From Paenibacillus sp. FSL H8-0332 (lineage in GTDB: Bacteria > Bacillota > Bacilli > Paenibacillales > Paenibacillaceae): 64,000 nt of DNA. Every line of letters begins with the position of its first letter. The first letter of the stretch is position 1. Shown here one piece after another: positions 8,709 to 16,117 of this stretch. The DNA is taken from assembly GCF_037963835.1 (NCBI RefSeq), contig NZ_CP150145.1:992001-1056000 (forward strand). The letters run 5' to 3'. A program made the position numbers and the translations under genes. Below the pieces are notes generated by a model. That model worked only from the letters and a program-made list of their open reading frames with translations. It searched no databases and was not told the origin of the DNA.

Positions 8709-9179
8709 ATGCACATCCGGACAGAACGACTCAGCATTACTGCTTTTACCCAAGAAAACTACATAAAAGTATCAGAAACGTATTCTGTCAGAAATCATAT
8801 CATCAACTATTTAGATAAGCTTAAAGGAGACCCAGAATTGTCGGGCTGGGGTGTATGGTTTGTAACCTTAACGGATAATAATCAAATTATCGGCGACATT
8901 GGCTTTAAGGGAAAGCCTGATCATCAAGGGATTGTAGAAGTGGGGTTTGGCATTATTCCAAATATGCATAATAAGGGGATAGCCACTGAGTCGGTAGGAG
9001 CTATTATAGAAAGGGCCTTATCTTCAAAAAAAGTCCAAAAAATTGTGGCCGAGTGCCTTACCGATAACACTCCATCTATCAGAGTTCTGGAGAAATTGAA
9101 TTTTACACGAACTGGAATAGAGAACGGGATGATTAACTGGGAATTAGTAAATGATCAATCTAGAGGTGAGTCTGCGTGA
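8709..9179 (+). CDS. GNAT family N-acetyltransferase
   Basis: About 156 residues of the RimJ/RimL-like acetyltransferase group. MHIRTERLSI opens the domain; GFGIIPNMHNKGIATESVG is the acetyl-CoA-binding motif A, and SIRVLEKLNFTRTG is the motif B region. I chose ATG 8709 because of GAGGAGG 8 nt upstream; an in-frame ATG at 8655 has none. The stop overlaps the GTG start of the broken HAD gene (GTGA), so the two were an operon. Confidence 0.88.
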   Translation: MHIRTERLSITAFTQENYIKVSETYSVRNHIINYLDKLKGDPELSGWGVWFVTLTDNNQIIGDIGFKGKPDHQGIVEVGFGIIPNMHNKGIATESVGAIIERALSSKKVQKIVAECLTDNTPSIRVLEKLNFTRTGIENGMINWELVNDQSRGESA

Positions 9180-9710
9180 CCCTTCAAGCTGTATTTATCG
9201 ATCGCGATGGAACCTTGGGCGGGAACGGCCATTTCATCCACCCCCGGGATTTTGAATTATTTCCATACTCACTAGAAGCATTGCAATTATTCAAAAAACA
9301 TGAAATCCCAATCATCGCCCTAACGAACCAACACAACATATCTAAAGGACTTGCTACAGAATTAGACTTTAGGAATGAATTTGACAGTTACGGACATATG
9401 TCCTCATGAGCTTGAAGACGGCTGTGTATGCCACAAACCGCAACCTGGGATGCTTCTGCAAGCGGCAACCGATCATGGATTAGATTTAACCCGGTGTGCT
9501 GTGATTGGCGATGTGGGTTCAACCGATATGCTTGCGGCCGCAGCAGTGGGGGCCATAAGAATTCTGGTAGAGACAGGCTGGGGGCTGCAGTCTTTGAATA
9601 AGTACCGTCACCTGTGGTATGAGCAAGCAGCACCAGACTATATTGCGAAAGACCTTCTGGAAGCGGCAAAATGGTTAGTTAGCACAATAAAGCGGACCAC
9701 GCCTGAGTAG
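9176..9710 (+). pseudogene. HAD-IIIA family phosphatase split by a frameshift
   Basis: The first frame (GTG 9176 to 9409) encodes FIDRDGTLGGNGHF, the HAD nucleophile motif DxD, and the motif II region IIALTNQHNIS. The second frame (9375-9710) carries CPHELEDGCVCHKPQPGML, the metal-binding and KP motif of GmhB-like histidinol-phosphate/heptose phosphatases, and VIGDVGSTDMLAA, motif IV. A shift between about 9375 and 9409, possibly with loss of a few codons, separates them. It is a pseudogene unless the sequence has an indel error. Confidence 0.82.
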
Positions 9711-9733
9711 AGCTGCGTTGTCCGCTTTGTTTC
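9689..9733 (+). terminator. Stem-loop terminator at HAD gene end
   Basis: AAAGCGGAC (9689-9697) pairs with GTCCGCTTT (9720-9728), followed by GTTTC. It overlaps the last codons of the HAD frame. Confidence 0.6.
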
Positions 9734-9748
9734 GCTAGGGTCCCTCGG

Positions 9749-10459
9749 TTATTGCAAATTTTCCGGGTTGAACTCCTTTAGGCGGATCAAAGGCTTTTTC
9801 CTCTGAGTTCCTTTTTTCGTTGTGGTATGTCCTTGTTCGTCCGTTCGCCGCTCTATAAATTGTCCGGTCAGATAGTTAATGTCATCCTCGTCCGCTTGAT
9901 CCATGGTGGTTGCTCCTGTAAAGTAGCTACCGCTCGTGTAACCGATCAAAAACCAATCCTGATCCTGGTACCGGAATCTATATTTGTTATACCATCTCCA
10001 GTTGCTCCCCCCATAATCGCTAACCAGGACAGATCCCCTATTAATAGTAATGCTCTCAAAAGGATCGCCCCAAACTCCGCCCTCATCCGCCCGCAAAATG
10101 ACATTTTTGGCGATGATGGATAGGGTATACGTATTATTTTTTCCGCCAAATGCGATTAAGAGTGACCGTGGAGACGCCTCGTCCTTAACCGTATCCTTCT
10201 CAATGACCGTTGCGAGATCTGAGATCCCGTCTTTATTCAAATCTCCTTTGGCGATAGCCTTCTCTCCCAGGACAGGCTCTAGAATGTGCCAACCTGCCGG
10301 AATTAGTGCATTAATGTTATATGCTTTGGCTGATGGTGTTGGGCTATGGGTTGGCGCTGCTTTTGCCTCCGCAGTTTGAAGTTGAGCGGGATCATTACAC
10401 GCCATTATGCCACTTAAAAGTGCGATAACACCTATGGACCTTACTATTAGTTTTTGCAT
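9749..10459 (-). CDS. Putative lipoprotein, VCBS/FG-GAP-like
   Basis: A 236-residue exported protein. The N-terminus has a lipobox, LLSGIMAC, with Cys 21 as the probable lipidation site, then a Thr/Ser/Pro/Ala-rich linker (about 22-45). The segment AIAKGDLNKDGISDLATVIE resembles a calcium-binding FG-GAP/VCBS repeat. The body is rich in aromatic residues and the C-terminus is basic. Function unknown; probably anchored on the outer face of the membrane. A 740-bp non-coding stretch with the CRISPR remnant lies upstream. Confidence 0.8.
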   Translation of the reverse strand: MQKLIVRSIGVIALLSGIMACNDPAQLQTAEAKAAPTHSPTPSAKAYNINALIPAGWHILEPVLGEKAIAKGDLNKDGISDLATVIEKDTVKDEASPRSLLIAFGGKNNTYTLSIIAKNVILRADEGGVWGDPFESITINRGSVLVSDYGGSNWRWYNKYRFRYQDQDWFLIGYTSGSYFTGATTMDQADEDDINYLTGQFIERRTDEQGHTTTKKGTQRKKPLIRLKEFNPENLQ

Positions 10460-10638
10460 TGAGTCAGATTCCCTTCCTCTTCATGTATTTCCTCGAAATA
10501 GTTACCTTCACCACCAGTATTATATCGAATGGCTTGATGAACATGTAATACCTTGCACACAACAAAAAGGCTACAATATTGAGAGATTTATAGATATGCA
10601 TATTTACTTGCGATGGATTAAAATAGAAAAAGAGAGCC

Positions 10639-10683
10639 GGTGCGAATGCCAAGCTCCCATGAAATCCCCGGGGGTTTCGCACC
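10639..10683. other. Stem-loop upstream of CRISPR remnant
   Basis: GGTGCGAA (10639-10646) pairs with TTCGCACC (10676-10683). Inside the loop lies GAAATCCCCGGGGGTTTC, itself nearly palindromic. The surrounding 10460-10819 stretch contains no convincing gene. It may include the array leader (low-GC sequence next to the first repeat). Confidence 0.4.
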
Positions 10684-10819
10684 TCGGAATTTGTCGAATC
10701 CCTGAAGGATTGAGAATATTTATAATATGTCAAGGCGTGATTCATACTCTTCTGATATAGTATGATGGGAAATGAAGTGAAACGATATGGGAAAGGCATA
10801 GGTTATGCTGTTTTCCGCC

Positions 10820-11049
10820 ATCGCACTCTACACGAGTGCGTGGATTGAAATGGAATCCATGATAGGTGCCCAGATATACTCTGGGTCGCACTCTACACGG
10901 GAGTGTGGATTGAAATAGCCAGCCGATCAGGTCCCAATTGTTGTGTGGAGGGTCGCTCCTCATCTAGGGGCATGGATTGAAATCGGCGGCGATCAGGAGA
11001 ATCTTTATCTCGTTGGAGGCGCTCCGTATGCAGGAGCATGAATTGAAAT
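10820..11049. CRISPR. Decayed type I-C-like CRISPR array, four repeats, no cas genes
   Basis: Four 32-nt repeats at 10820-10851, 10885-10916, 10952-10983 and 11018-11049 are separated by unrelated spacers of 33, 35 and 34 nt. The consensus is GTCGC, a variable stem-loop, then a conserved TGGATTGAAAT-type tail. This matches the subtype I-C repeat style. Repeats 1 and 2 have a CACTC...GAGTG stem. Repeats 3 and 4 have GCTCC with GGGGC or GGAGC, and repeat 4 also has a changed tail (ATGAATTGAAAT). Orientation by the tail puts the leader on the left, so decay increases toward the distal end. No cas gene occurs anywhere in the window. Confidence 0.85.
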
Positions 11050-11199
11050 CGAACGAAGAATAATCGCCCTCATACCCTCAGATGCTTCCCCCTTCCCCCC
11101 CGTACATATCCCACAAGTGAGTATCCGACCCGGACCCTGGCATGTTAGAATAGGAGCAATGTGTACATCCTATGTGTGAATTTAATCGGGGGGCAACAG

Positions 11200-12333
11200 G
11201 TGAGAGCGTTGAGATTGAGAGATTACATGGGCCCTTCGGAGACTTCTGCGCACCGGCAGGCGAAGTGGGTCAAGCGGTTTCTGTATACGTATTGGCTGGT
11301 GATTGCTCTGCATTTCCTGGCCCAGCTGGGGTCTTTTGTATGTTTGCCGTATCCCATGGGAGCGCATGAGTTCTACTATGATGTGCTGCTGTATCCGACG
11401 CTGCTGATGAGTGCGGTGGTCGGGTTGACGCAGCTGGTGGATGTTGCGGCACCGAAGTATTCCTTCGTGCTGCTGTTTGTGGCGGGGACGATTATCGCGA
11501 TGATGATTATTCATCTGAATATGGATATCCGGATTATCGGGGCGTTGATGCTGCTGCCGATTATGGCGTCGGCGATCTTTTTTCGGCTGGATCTGACCTT
11601 GTTTACGTCTGCCCTGCAGGCGGCTGCGTTTTTCATTCTCTATCGTTGGGATTACATGTTCAAGTACTACCTCACGGACTTCGATCTGATTGCGATCCCG
11701 CTCTTCCTGCTGGTCGGCACACTGGTCGCGGGGATTATTATCATTAACGGGCGTGAGCTGGCGAGCGATCTGGAAGCTACCTTAACGGCCAAGCAGGATC
11801 TGATGATCGAGAACGCGGTGATCCGCAAGCTGTCGACCACCGATGCACTGACGGGGCTGTATAACCATATTTCTTTTCACGAATTCTATGAAAAAGCGCT
11901 GGAATACGGCAGCCAGGGCGCCCCGTTCCATCTTGCGCTGGTGGATATCGATAATTTCAAGCAAATTAACGATAAATATGGACACCGTATGGGGGATCTG
12001 GTGCTGGCCCGGGTCGCGCAGATCATCAAGGACCATCTCTCTGCGGCAGACATTGCTGCCCGCTACGGCGGCGAGGAGTTTGCGGTGTTGCTGTTCGAGA
12101 AGAGCTTCGAGGAGGCTTATACGCTCATGGATTGGATACGCCACCAGCTCTCGGAGACGTTCCATGAAGAGATGGAGAACGGGGCGGTGACTGTCAGCAT
12201 TGGCCTCAAGAGCTATGCCGAAGGCACCACCAAAGAAACGCTCTTCGAAGAAGTCGATAATCTCCTCTATACGGCCAAGCACTCCGGCAAAAATACTACG
12301 CTGACCCCGCTGACCCAGCAGAACGCTGTGTAG
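11200..12333 (+). CDS. Membrane-bound diguanylate cyclase (GGDEF)
   Basis: Synthesises the second messenger c-di-GMP from two GTP. Several transmembrane helices (about residues 25-190 from this start) precede a GGDEF domain with TDALTGLYNH, DIDNFKQINDKYGH and the active-site loop RYGGEEFAVLL. The RxxD inhibitory site normally five residues before GGEEF reads SAAD, so product inhibition is probably absent. The frame is open from GTG 11161. GTG 11200 has GGGGGG upstream and ATG 11227 is a third option. The gene ends one base from the convergent CGNR gene. Confidence 0.92.
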   Translation: MRALRLRDYMGPSETSAHRQAKWVKRFLYTYWLVIALHFLAQLGSFVCLPYPMGAHEFYYDVLLYPTLLMSAVVGLTQLVDVAAPKYSFVLLFVAGTIIAMMIIHLNMDIRIIGALMLLPIMASAIFFRLDLTLFTSALQAAAFFILYRWDYMFKYYLTDFDLIAIPLFLLVGTLVAGIIIINGRELASDLEATLTAKQDLMIENAVIRKLSTTDALTGLYNHISFHEFYEKALEYGSQGAPFHLALVDIDNFKQINDKYGHRMGDLVLARVAQIIKDHLSAADIAARYGGEEFAVLLFEKSFEEAYTLMDWIRHQLSETFHEEMENGAVTVSIGLKSYAEGTTKETLFEEVDNLLYTAKHSGKNTTLTPLTQQNAV

Positions 12334-12334
12334 A

Positions 12335-12907
12335 TTACTCCTTTGCAGCTTCATCCTCCGCTGCTTTTTTGCGTGCCCGGAACCGCCGGACCTTCATCAG
12401 ATTCCCGCACAGCTTGTCGTCGCAGTAACGCTTCGAGCGGTTGCGGGTATCGTCGTAATAGACCCAGAGACAGTCAGGATTCCCGCAAATGCGGAAGCGA
12501 GAGGACTCCTTCTCCAGCAGCGCAGCCGCAAAAGAGGCGGCAATCTCCGCCATCATCTGCCCCCAGTCCGCACCCTGCGGCTGGAGGGAGATCTCTGCGT
12601 CACCTGCGGGCGTCCAGACCACACGGCGAACAACCGGCCCGTTGCTCATGTATACATTGAGCTGCGCAAGCAGCGCTGTAGACGGAGATTCTCCCGCGAC
12701 CAGCCGCTGTAGCTCGTCCCACAACAATCCGCGCAGTCCTTTGAGCTGCTCCAACTCCGCCAGCCGGGGAGGAGCTGCCGCCGGCAGCTTGTGCTCCGCC
12801 AGCCATTCCGCCAGCCACTTGGGGTCCTCCAGCCGGTCCTGGTCCGTGCTCCGGTCACTAGTCCGCCAATTCCGCCAATAGCTGTTCATGAAATCTACCC
12901 ACAGCAA
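12335..12907 (-). CDS. CGNR zinc-finger (ABATE-type) protein
   Basis: A 190-residue protein with the C-terminal CGNR finger: CGNPDCLWVYYDDTRNRSKR, then YCDDKLCGN and a basic MKVRRFRARKK tail. This is the diagnostic layout of ABATE/CGNR proteins, thought to be stress-responsive DNA-binding regulators. It starts at TTG 12907, with AAAGGA 10 nt upstream; ATG 12889 is an alternative. It is divergent from the DinB gene at 13080 and could regulate it. Confidence 0.87.
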   Translation of the reverse strand: MLWVDFMNSYWRNWRTSDRSTDQDRLEDPKWLAEWLAEHKLPAAAPPRLAELEQLKGLRGLLWDELQRLVAGESPSTALLAQLNVYMSNGPVVRRVVWTPAGDAEISLQPQGADWGQMMAEIAASFAAALLEKESSRFRICGNPDCLWVYYDDTRNRSKRYCDDKLCGNLMKVRRFRARKKAAEDEAAKE

Positions 12908-13079
12908 GCTTCATCTGTCCTTTCGCGTTACCTTTCCTTTGATTGTAACAGTTAAAAATAAGTTATGCTAGTTACTTGAACCGCTCCGCCAAATATGTTA
13001 CATTGCTCATGTAACTTTTATTCGGGTTGTTTGGTCGTTACCGAGGCATGTACACCCACAAATTACAGGAGGGATACAG

Positions 13080-13574
13080 ATGGAAAATAAAATCAGCGAT
13101 GTGCTGGTCGAGAACTGGGATTATGTGATGGATGTAGAGGATTGGCAGCCGCCGCTTAGTGCTGCGCTTGATGCTGTGAACAGTGAGCAGGCTAGCTGGA
13201 AGCCGGAGGGAGCTGCGGGCAATTCCATCTGGGAGAATGTCAATCACCTGACTTATTATAAGGAGCGCCTGCTGCGTAAGCTCAAGGGAATGGAGAAATT
13301 GCCTGATCTGGAGAGCAATGATGCTACATTCACTGTAACAGGAAGCGGGGAAGAGGACTGGCAGCAGGCGGTAGACAAGCTGAAGTCGATTCATGCCTCG
13401 CTGCGCGAGATTATTGTAGCTCTGGAGGAAGGCGCGTATGAATGGGGCGGCTCCGGGCATGCACCGGGCGAAGAGGTCATGAGCCTGATTCTGCATGATG
13501 CCTATCATACGGGTCAGATTGTACTGGTCCGCAAGCTGCAAGGCTCCTGGCCGGGCACCCGCCGTTTCGATTAA
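13080..13574 (+). CDS. DinB family metal-dependent protein
   Basis: A 164-residue four-helix-bundle protein of the DinB/YfiT-like superfamily. The metal-binding His residues are visible as NHLTYYKE (near 56) and LHDAYHTGQIVLVRK (near 140-145). In Firmicutes several members act as thiol (for example bacillithiol) transferases, while others have no known role. The ATG follows AGGAGGGATACAG. The gene is probably transcribed from the 172-bp divergent region shared with the CGNR regulator. Confidence 0.88.
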   Translation: MENKISDVLVENWDYVMDVEDWQPPLSAALDAVNSEQASWKPEGAAGNSIWENVNHLTYYKERLLRKLKGMEKLPDLESNDATFTVTGSGEEDWQQAVDKLKSIHASLREIIVALEEGAYEWGGSGHAPGEEVMSLILHDAYHTGQIVLVRKLQGSWPGTRRFD

Positions 13575-13676
13575 ACATTATAATCACCTTCGGAGTTCTG
13601 TTTTTCCTGGTGAAATACGTATTTCCGATGTTCAAATAAGCCGGCTGCCCAGTGCAGACTTGGACGGATTCACGCC

Positions 13677-13716
13677 AAAAAGCCACGATACCCCTCAGGG
13701 GATCGCGGCTTTTTTT
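13677..13716. terminator. Bidirectional terminator between DinB and CmpA genes
   Basis: AAAAAGCCACGATACCCCT pairs with AGGGGATCGCGGCTTTTTT around a 1-2 nt turn, with two mismatches. It has a T-run on one strand and an A-run on the other, so it can serve both convergent genes. Confidence 0.85.
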
Positions 13717-13726
13717 GACATAACCG

Positions 13727-13864
13727 TTATACGTTCTTCTGCATCATTTCGTGGGAATCGGCGGTATTCCGGTAAAAGAACCAGCATTCGTTCAGCAGTC
13801 TAATCTGACGGCAGTCCTTCTTGAAATAGGCCTTCATGAGCTGTTGGCGAAGCCATTGTGGCAA
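13727..13864 (-). CDS. cmpA: CmpA-like cortex morphogenetic peptide
   Basis: A 45-residue product read by hand on the minus strand. The TTG start at 13864 lies 5 nt after AGAGGAGGGG, and the stop is TAA at 13727-13729. The peptide begins MPQWLRQQLMKAYFKKD, followed by CRQIRLLNECWFFYRN. This matches my recollection of Bacillus subtilis CmpA, about 37 residues with the same P-x-W-L-x-(K/Q)-Q start and the N-x-CW-(F/Y)-FYR core. CmpA delays cortex assembly during sporulation by promoting ClpXP turnover of SpoIVA. This copy has about 8 extra C-terminal residues. It implies an endospore-forming host. The next 119 bases to 13983 hold nothing obvious. Confidence 0.8.
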   Translation of the reverse strand: MPQWLRQQLMKAYFKKDCRQIRLLNECWFFYRNTADSHEMMQKNV

Positions 13865-13983
13865 GGGTACCCCTCCTCTGCATGCTTCCTATGTATAGAT
13901 AGCATATGGGGGAATACGCCCAAAGGTGCACGGTTAGTTTCGGTTAGCCAAGCCGAATTTCACAAAGCCGCTCGGAACCGGCG

Positions 13984-14343
13984 CTACTGCACCCGTTCTT
14001 CCTCTTCTTCATACCACTGTTCAAGCTGTGCCTGGAGCGCCCGGATTTCGGTCAGTAATGAGATTAGCGGATACTCCTTCTCTTGAATGGAGGCAAAAGC
14101 GCGCTCCAGCCGGTTAATGTACGCCAGCCCCGATTCCAGGTGATGCTCTTCGCGCAGTAGCTCCAGATTGTCACATTCGGCAACAGCCAGCGGCAGTCCT
14201 GGAACATTCTCGGCGGTCAGCTTGTCGATTTCTTTGTTCAGGCGAAGATTGAGGGCGCTTAGCTGGTAAGCATATTCCTCCGGCATCTCCACGAATAGCA
14301 GTTCCTGATCCTGCTGCATAATTACGTAACGCATTCTCGGCAT
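13984..14343 (-). CDS. Hypothetical coiled-coil protein
   Basis: A 119-residue acidic protein with no signal peptide. Heptad-like leucines run from about residue 28 to 110 (LSALNLRLNKEIDKL, then LISLLTEIRALQAQLEQ), and the tail is YEEEEERVQ. GGAGGGAGAATGAAAG precedes the first ATG; ATG 14334 is an alternative. It is divergent from the SprT-like gene. No family recognised beyond its frequent appearance in this kind of genome. Confidence 0.7.
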   Translation of the reverse strand: MPRMRYVIMQQDQELLFVEMPEEYAYQLSALNLRLNKEIDKLTAENVPGLPLAVAECDNLELLREEHHLESGLAYINRLERAFASIQEKEYPLISLLTEIRALQAQLEQWYEEEEERVQ

Positions 14344-14454
14344 CTTTCATTCTCCCTCCGAACTTGTCTTCCTTCTTGACAGTGTAGCCCATGGGCAAGT
14401 TACAATTCAAGTAGAGATCTGATTTTCTTAAGGAGAGGACCGTGAAGGAACGCT

Positions 14455-14949
14455 ATGAACAGTATGAGCAACGAAGAGCTGCAGCTGTGGATCGAGCAGG
14501 TGTCGCTGAGCAGCTTTGGCGTGCCTTTCCGACATACGGCGAGCTTTAACAGTAGACTTACGACAACCGGCGGACGATATTTTACCAAGAGCCATAATAT
14601 AGAGATTAACCCCCAGCAGCTGGCGATGTACGGACGGGAGGAGACGGAGCGAATCATCAAGCACGAGCTCTGCCACTACCATCTGCATCTGGCGAAGCGG
14701 GGCTACATGCACCGGGATACCGATTTCAAAACACTGTTGGCCCGCGTCGGCGGCAGCCGGTATTGTCAGACCCTGCCGGGAGCCAAGGCCCGCAAGCCGC
14801 AGCCTTACCGGTATAAGCTGGTATGCATTACCTGTGCCACCGAATATTTGCGCAAGCGCAGAGCCGATCCCGGGCGTTACCGCTGCGGTAAATGCTCCGG
14901 CAAGCTGAAGCTGGTTGCGTTAGAAGCGGGCGCGGGTCCGGCTACTTAA
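14455..14949 (+). CDS. SprT-like zinc metalloprotease-fold protein
   Basis: A 164-residue SprT-family protein. The HExxH zinc motif KHELCHYHLH is near residue 65. A C-terminal zinc ribbon has YKLVCITCATEYLRKRR and CGKCSGKL. Bacterial SprT-like proteins resemble eukaryotic Spartan but are largely uncharacterised. The start is ATG 14455, with GAAGGA just upstream; Met4 is also possible. The 3' end overlaps the convergent pentapeptide gene by 4 bp. Confidence 0.9.
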   Translation: MNSMSNEELQLWIEQVSLSSFGVPFRHTASFNSRLTTTGGRYFTKSHNIEINPQQLAMYGREETERIIKHELCHYHLHLAKRGYMHRDTDFKTLLARVGGSRYCQTLPGAKARKPQPYRYKLVCITCATEYLRKRRADPGRYRCGKCSGKLKLVALEAGAGPAT

Positions 14950-15587
14950 TTTTTGATAACCAGACCTAGTAGTCCGGCAAAAGAAGCCGCCTGCTCCGCA
15001 GAGATGATGCAGCCCTCCAGATCCTGGAGATCCACTAGAAGGCCGGTGAACTCGCACTCGCTCAGGTCAACGCCCTTCAGCTTGCATCCTGCCAGCGTGG
15101 CCTGCTCCAGATTACATTCCGAGAAATACAGGTCTTTCAGGGTGGACTGGTAATAATCTGCGCTGACCAGCGAGCTGCGCTCGAAGGAGGCCCCTTTGAA
15201 GTTGGCAAAACGGAAGACCGCGAATTCCCCGATACATCCGGTAATGGATACATTTTGAAACCGCGCTCTGGTGAAGTCTGTGCCGATCAAGCGGCAATCC
15301 CTGAACTCGGTCCGGTGTATGAAGGCGTCGCTGAAATCTACATTGGACAGGTCGCAATGGTCGAAGATCACATCGGTAAGCTCAATGCGCTGCAGCGAGG
15401 ATTCCGTGATGGTGACGTTTTTGAAAAGGGTCTTGTCGAAGGCTACCCGGGTAGCCTCCTGATATTCAATGAGCGCTCCTTCAATGAGGCAGCGGCTGAA
15501 TTCGTCTTTGGAAGCAAGGGTGTGAATGTCCTGCGGCGTAAGCAGCCCGGGATCTGGGATTCTGGGTGGTTCTATCTTGTTACTCAT
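14946..15587 (-). CDS. Pentapeptide-repeat protein
   Basis: About 213 residues from ATG 15587, which has CCAAGGAGGCCGAC upstream. The longer in-frame ATG at 15656 lacks a site. From about residue 60 onward the A(D/N)LxX pattern is clear: DLSNVDFSDAFIHRTEFRDC, TDFTRARFQNVSI and ANFKGASFERSSL. The product would fold as a right-handed quadrilateral beta-helix. Related proteins include the gyrase-protecting Qnr/MfpA group, but this one lacks features that would point to that role. Confidence 0.85.
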   Translation of the reverse strand: MSNKIEPPRIPDPGLLTPQDIHTLASKDEFSRCLIEGALIEYQEATRVAFDKTLFKNVTITESSLQRIELTDVIFDHCDLSNVDFSDAFIHRTEFRDCRLIGTDFTRARFQNVSITGCIGEFAVFRFANFKGASFERSSLVSADYYQSTLKDLYFSECNLEQATLAGCKLKGVDLSECEFTGLLVDLQDLEGCIISAEQAASFAGLLGLVIKN

Positions 15588-15740
15588 GTCGGCCTCCTTG
15601 GGGTTAGATGAATTAACTATCCTGCGAAGCAGAGGGTTTGTCAATTGCCGGGGCAAGTTGTAAACGATCTCATAATCTCTCGCTCCCCGCTTGACTAACC
15701 TGTAGAATCATGATAAATTAATCCTTGTTCATGTTAATGT

Positions 15741-15816
15741 TCCCTGATAGCTCAGTTGGTAGAGCACTCGACTGTTAATCGAGTTGTCACAGGTTCGAGT
15801 CCTGTTCGGGGAGCCA
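15741..15816 (+). tRNA. tRNA-Asn (anticodon GTT)
   Basis: Acceptor TCCCTGA pairs with TCGGGGA; the D-loop is TAGCTCAGTTGGTAGAGCA, the anticodon stem-loop CTCGACTGTTAATCGAG and the T-loop GGTTCGAGTCC. CCA is encoded at 15814-15816. Confidence 0.97.
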
Positions 15817-15822
15817 TTACTT

Positions 15823-15911
15823 GGAGAGATACCCAAGTGGCTATAAGGGGACCCTCTGCTAAGGGGTTAGACTGCGTAAGCGGTGCGAGGGTTCGAATCC
15901 CTCTCTCTCCG
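15823..15911 (+). tRNA. tRNA-Ser (anticodon GCT)
   Basis: Acceptor GGAGAGA pairs with TCTCTCC. The anticodon loop reads CTGCTAA with GCT, a long variable arm follows, and GGTTCGAATCC is the T-loop. It lies 6 bp after the tRNA-Asn gene, so the two are co-transcribed. Confidence 0.97.
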
Positions 15912-15928
15912 TTCTTGAATTAACACAT

Positions 15929-15955
15929 AAGGAGCTCATATTGAGCTCCTTTTTT
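15929..15955 (+). terminator. Terminator of the Asn-Ser tRNA operon
   Basis: AAGGAGCTCA pairs with TGAGCTCCTT around a 2-4 nt loop, followed by a T-run and GCG. Confidence 0.9.
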
Positions 15956-16117
15956 GCGTCCACCCAGCGGGAGTGGCTGAATCTCTGGATGATACGATCT
16001 CCCTGTCTGATGTCGTAATTCCATATAATCGATGTCGCATTTATCTACTAAAAATCCTGCTTATTATATGATACTTTATAGGTGATGTCAGAATAATGTA
16101 TATGGAGGTGCAGGCGA

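Noticed and set aside
10464..10799. 111-codon minus-strand frame near the CRISPR remnant
   Set aside because: No ribosome site, no domain, and it crosses the stem-loop and presumed leader.
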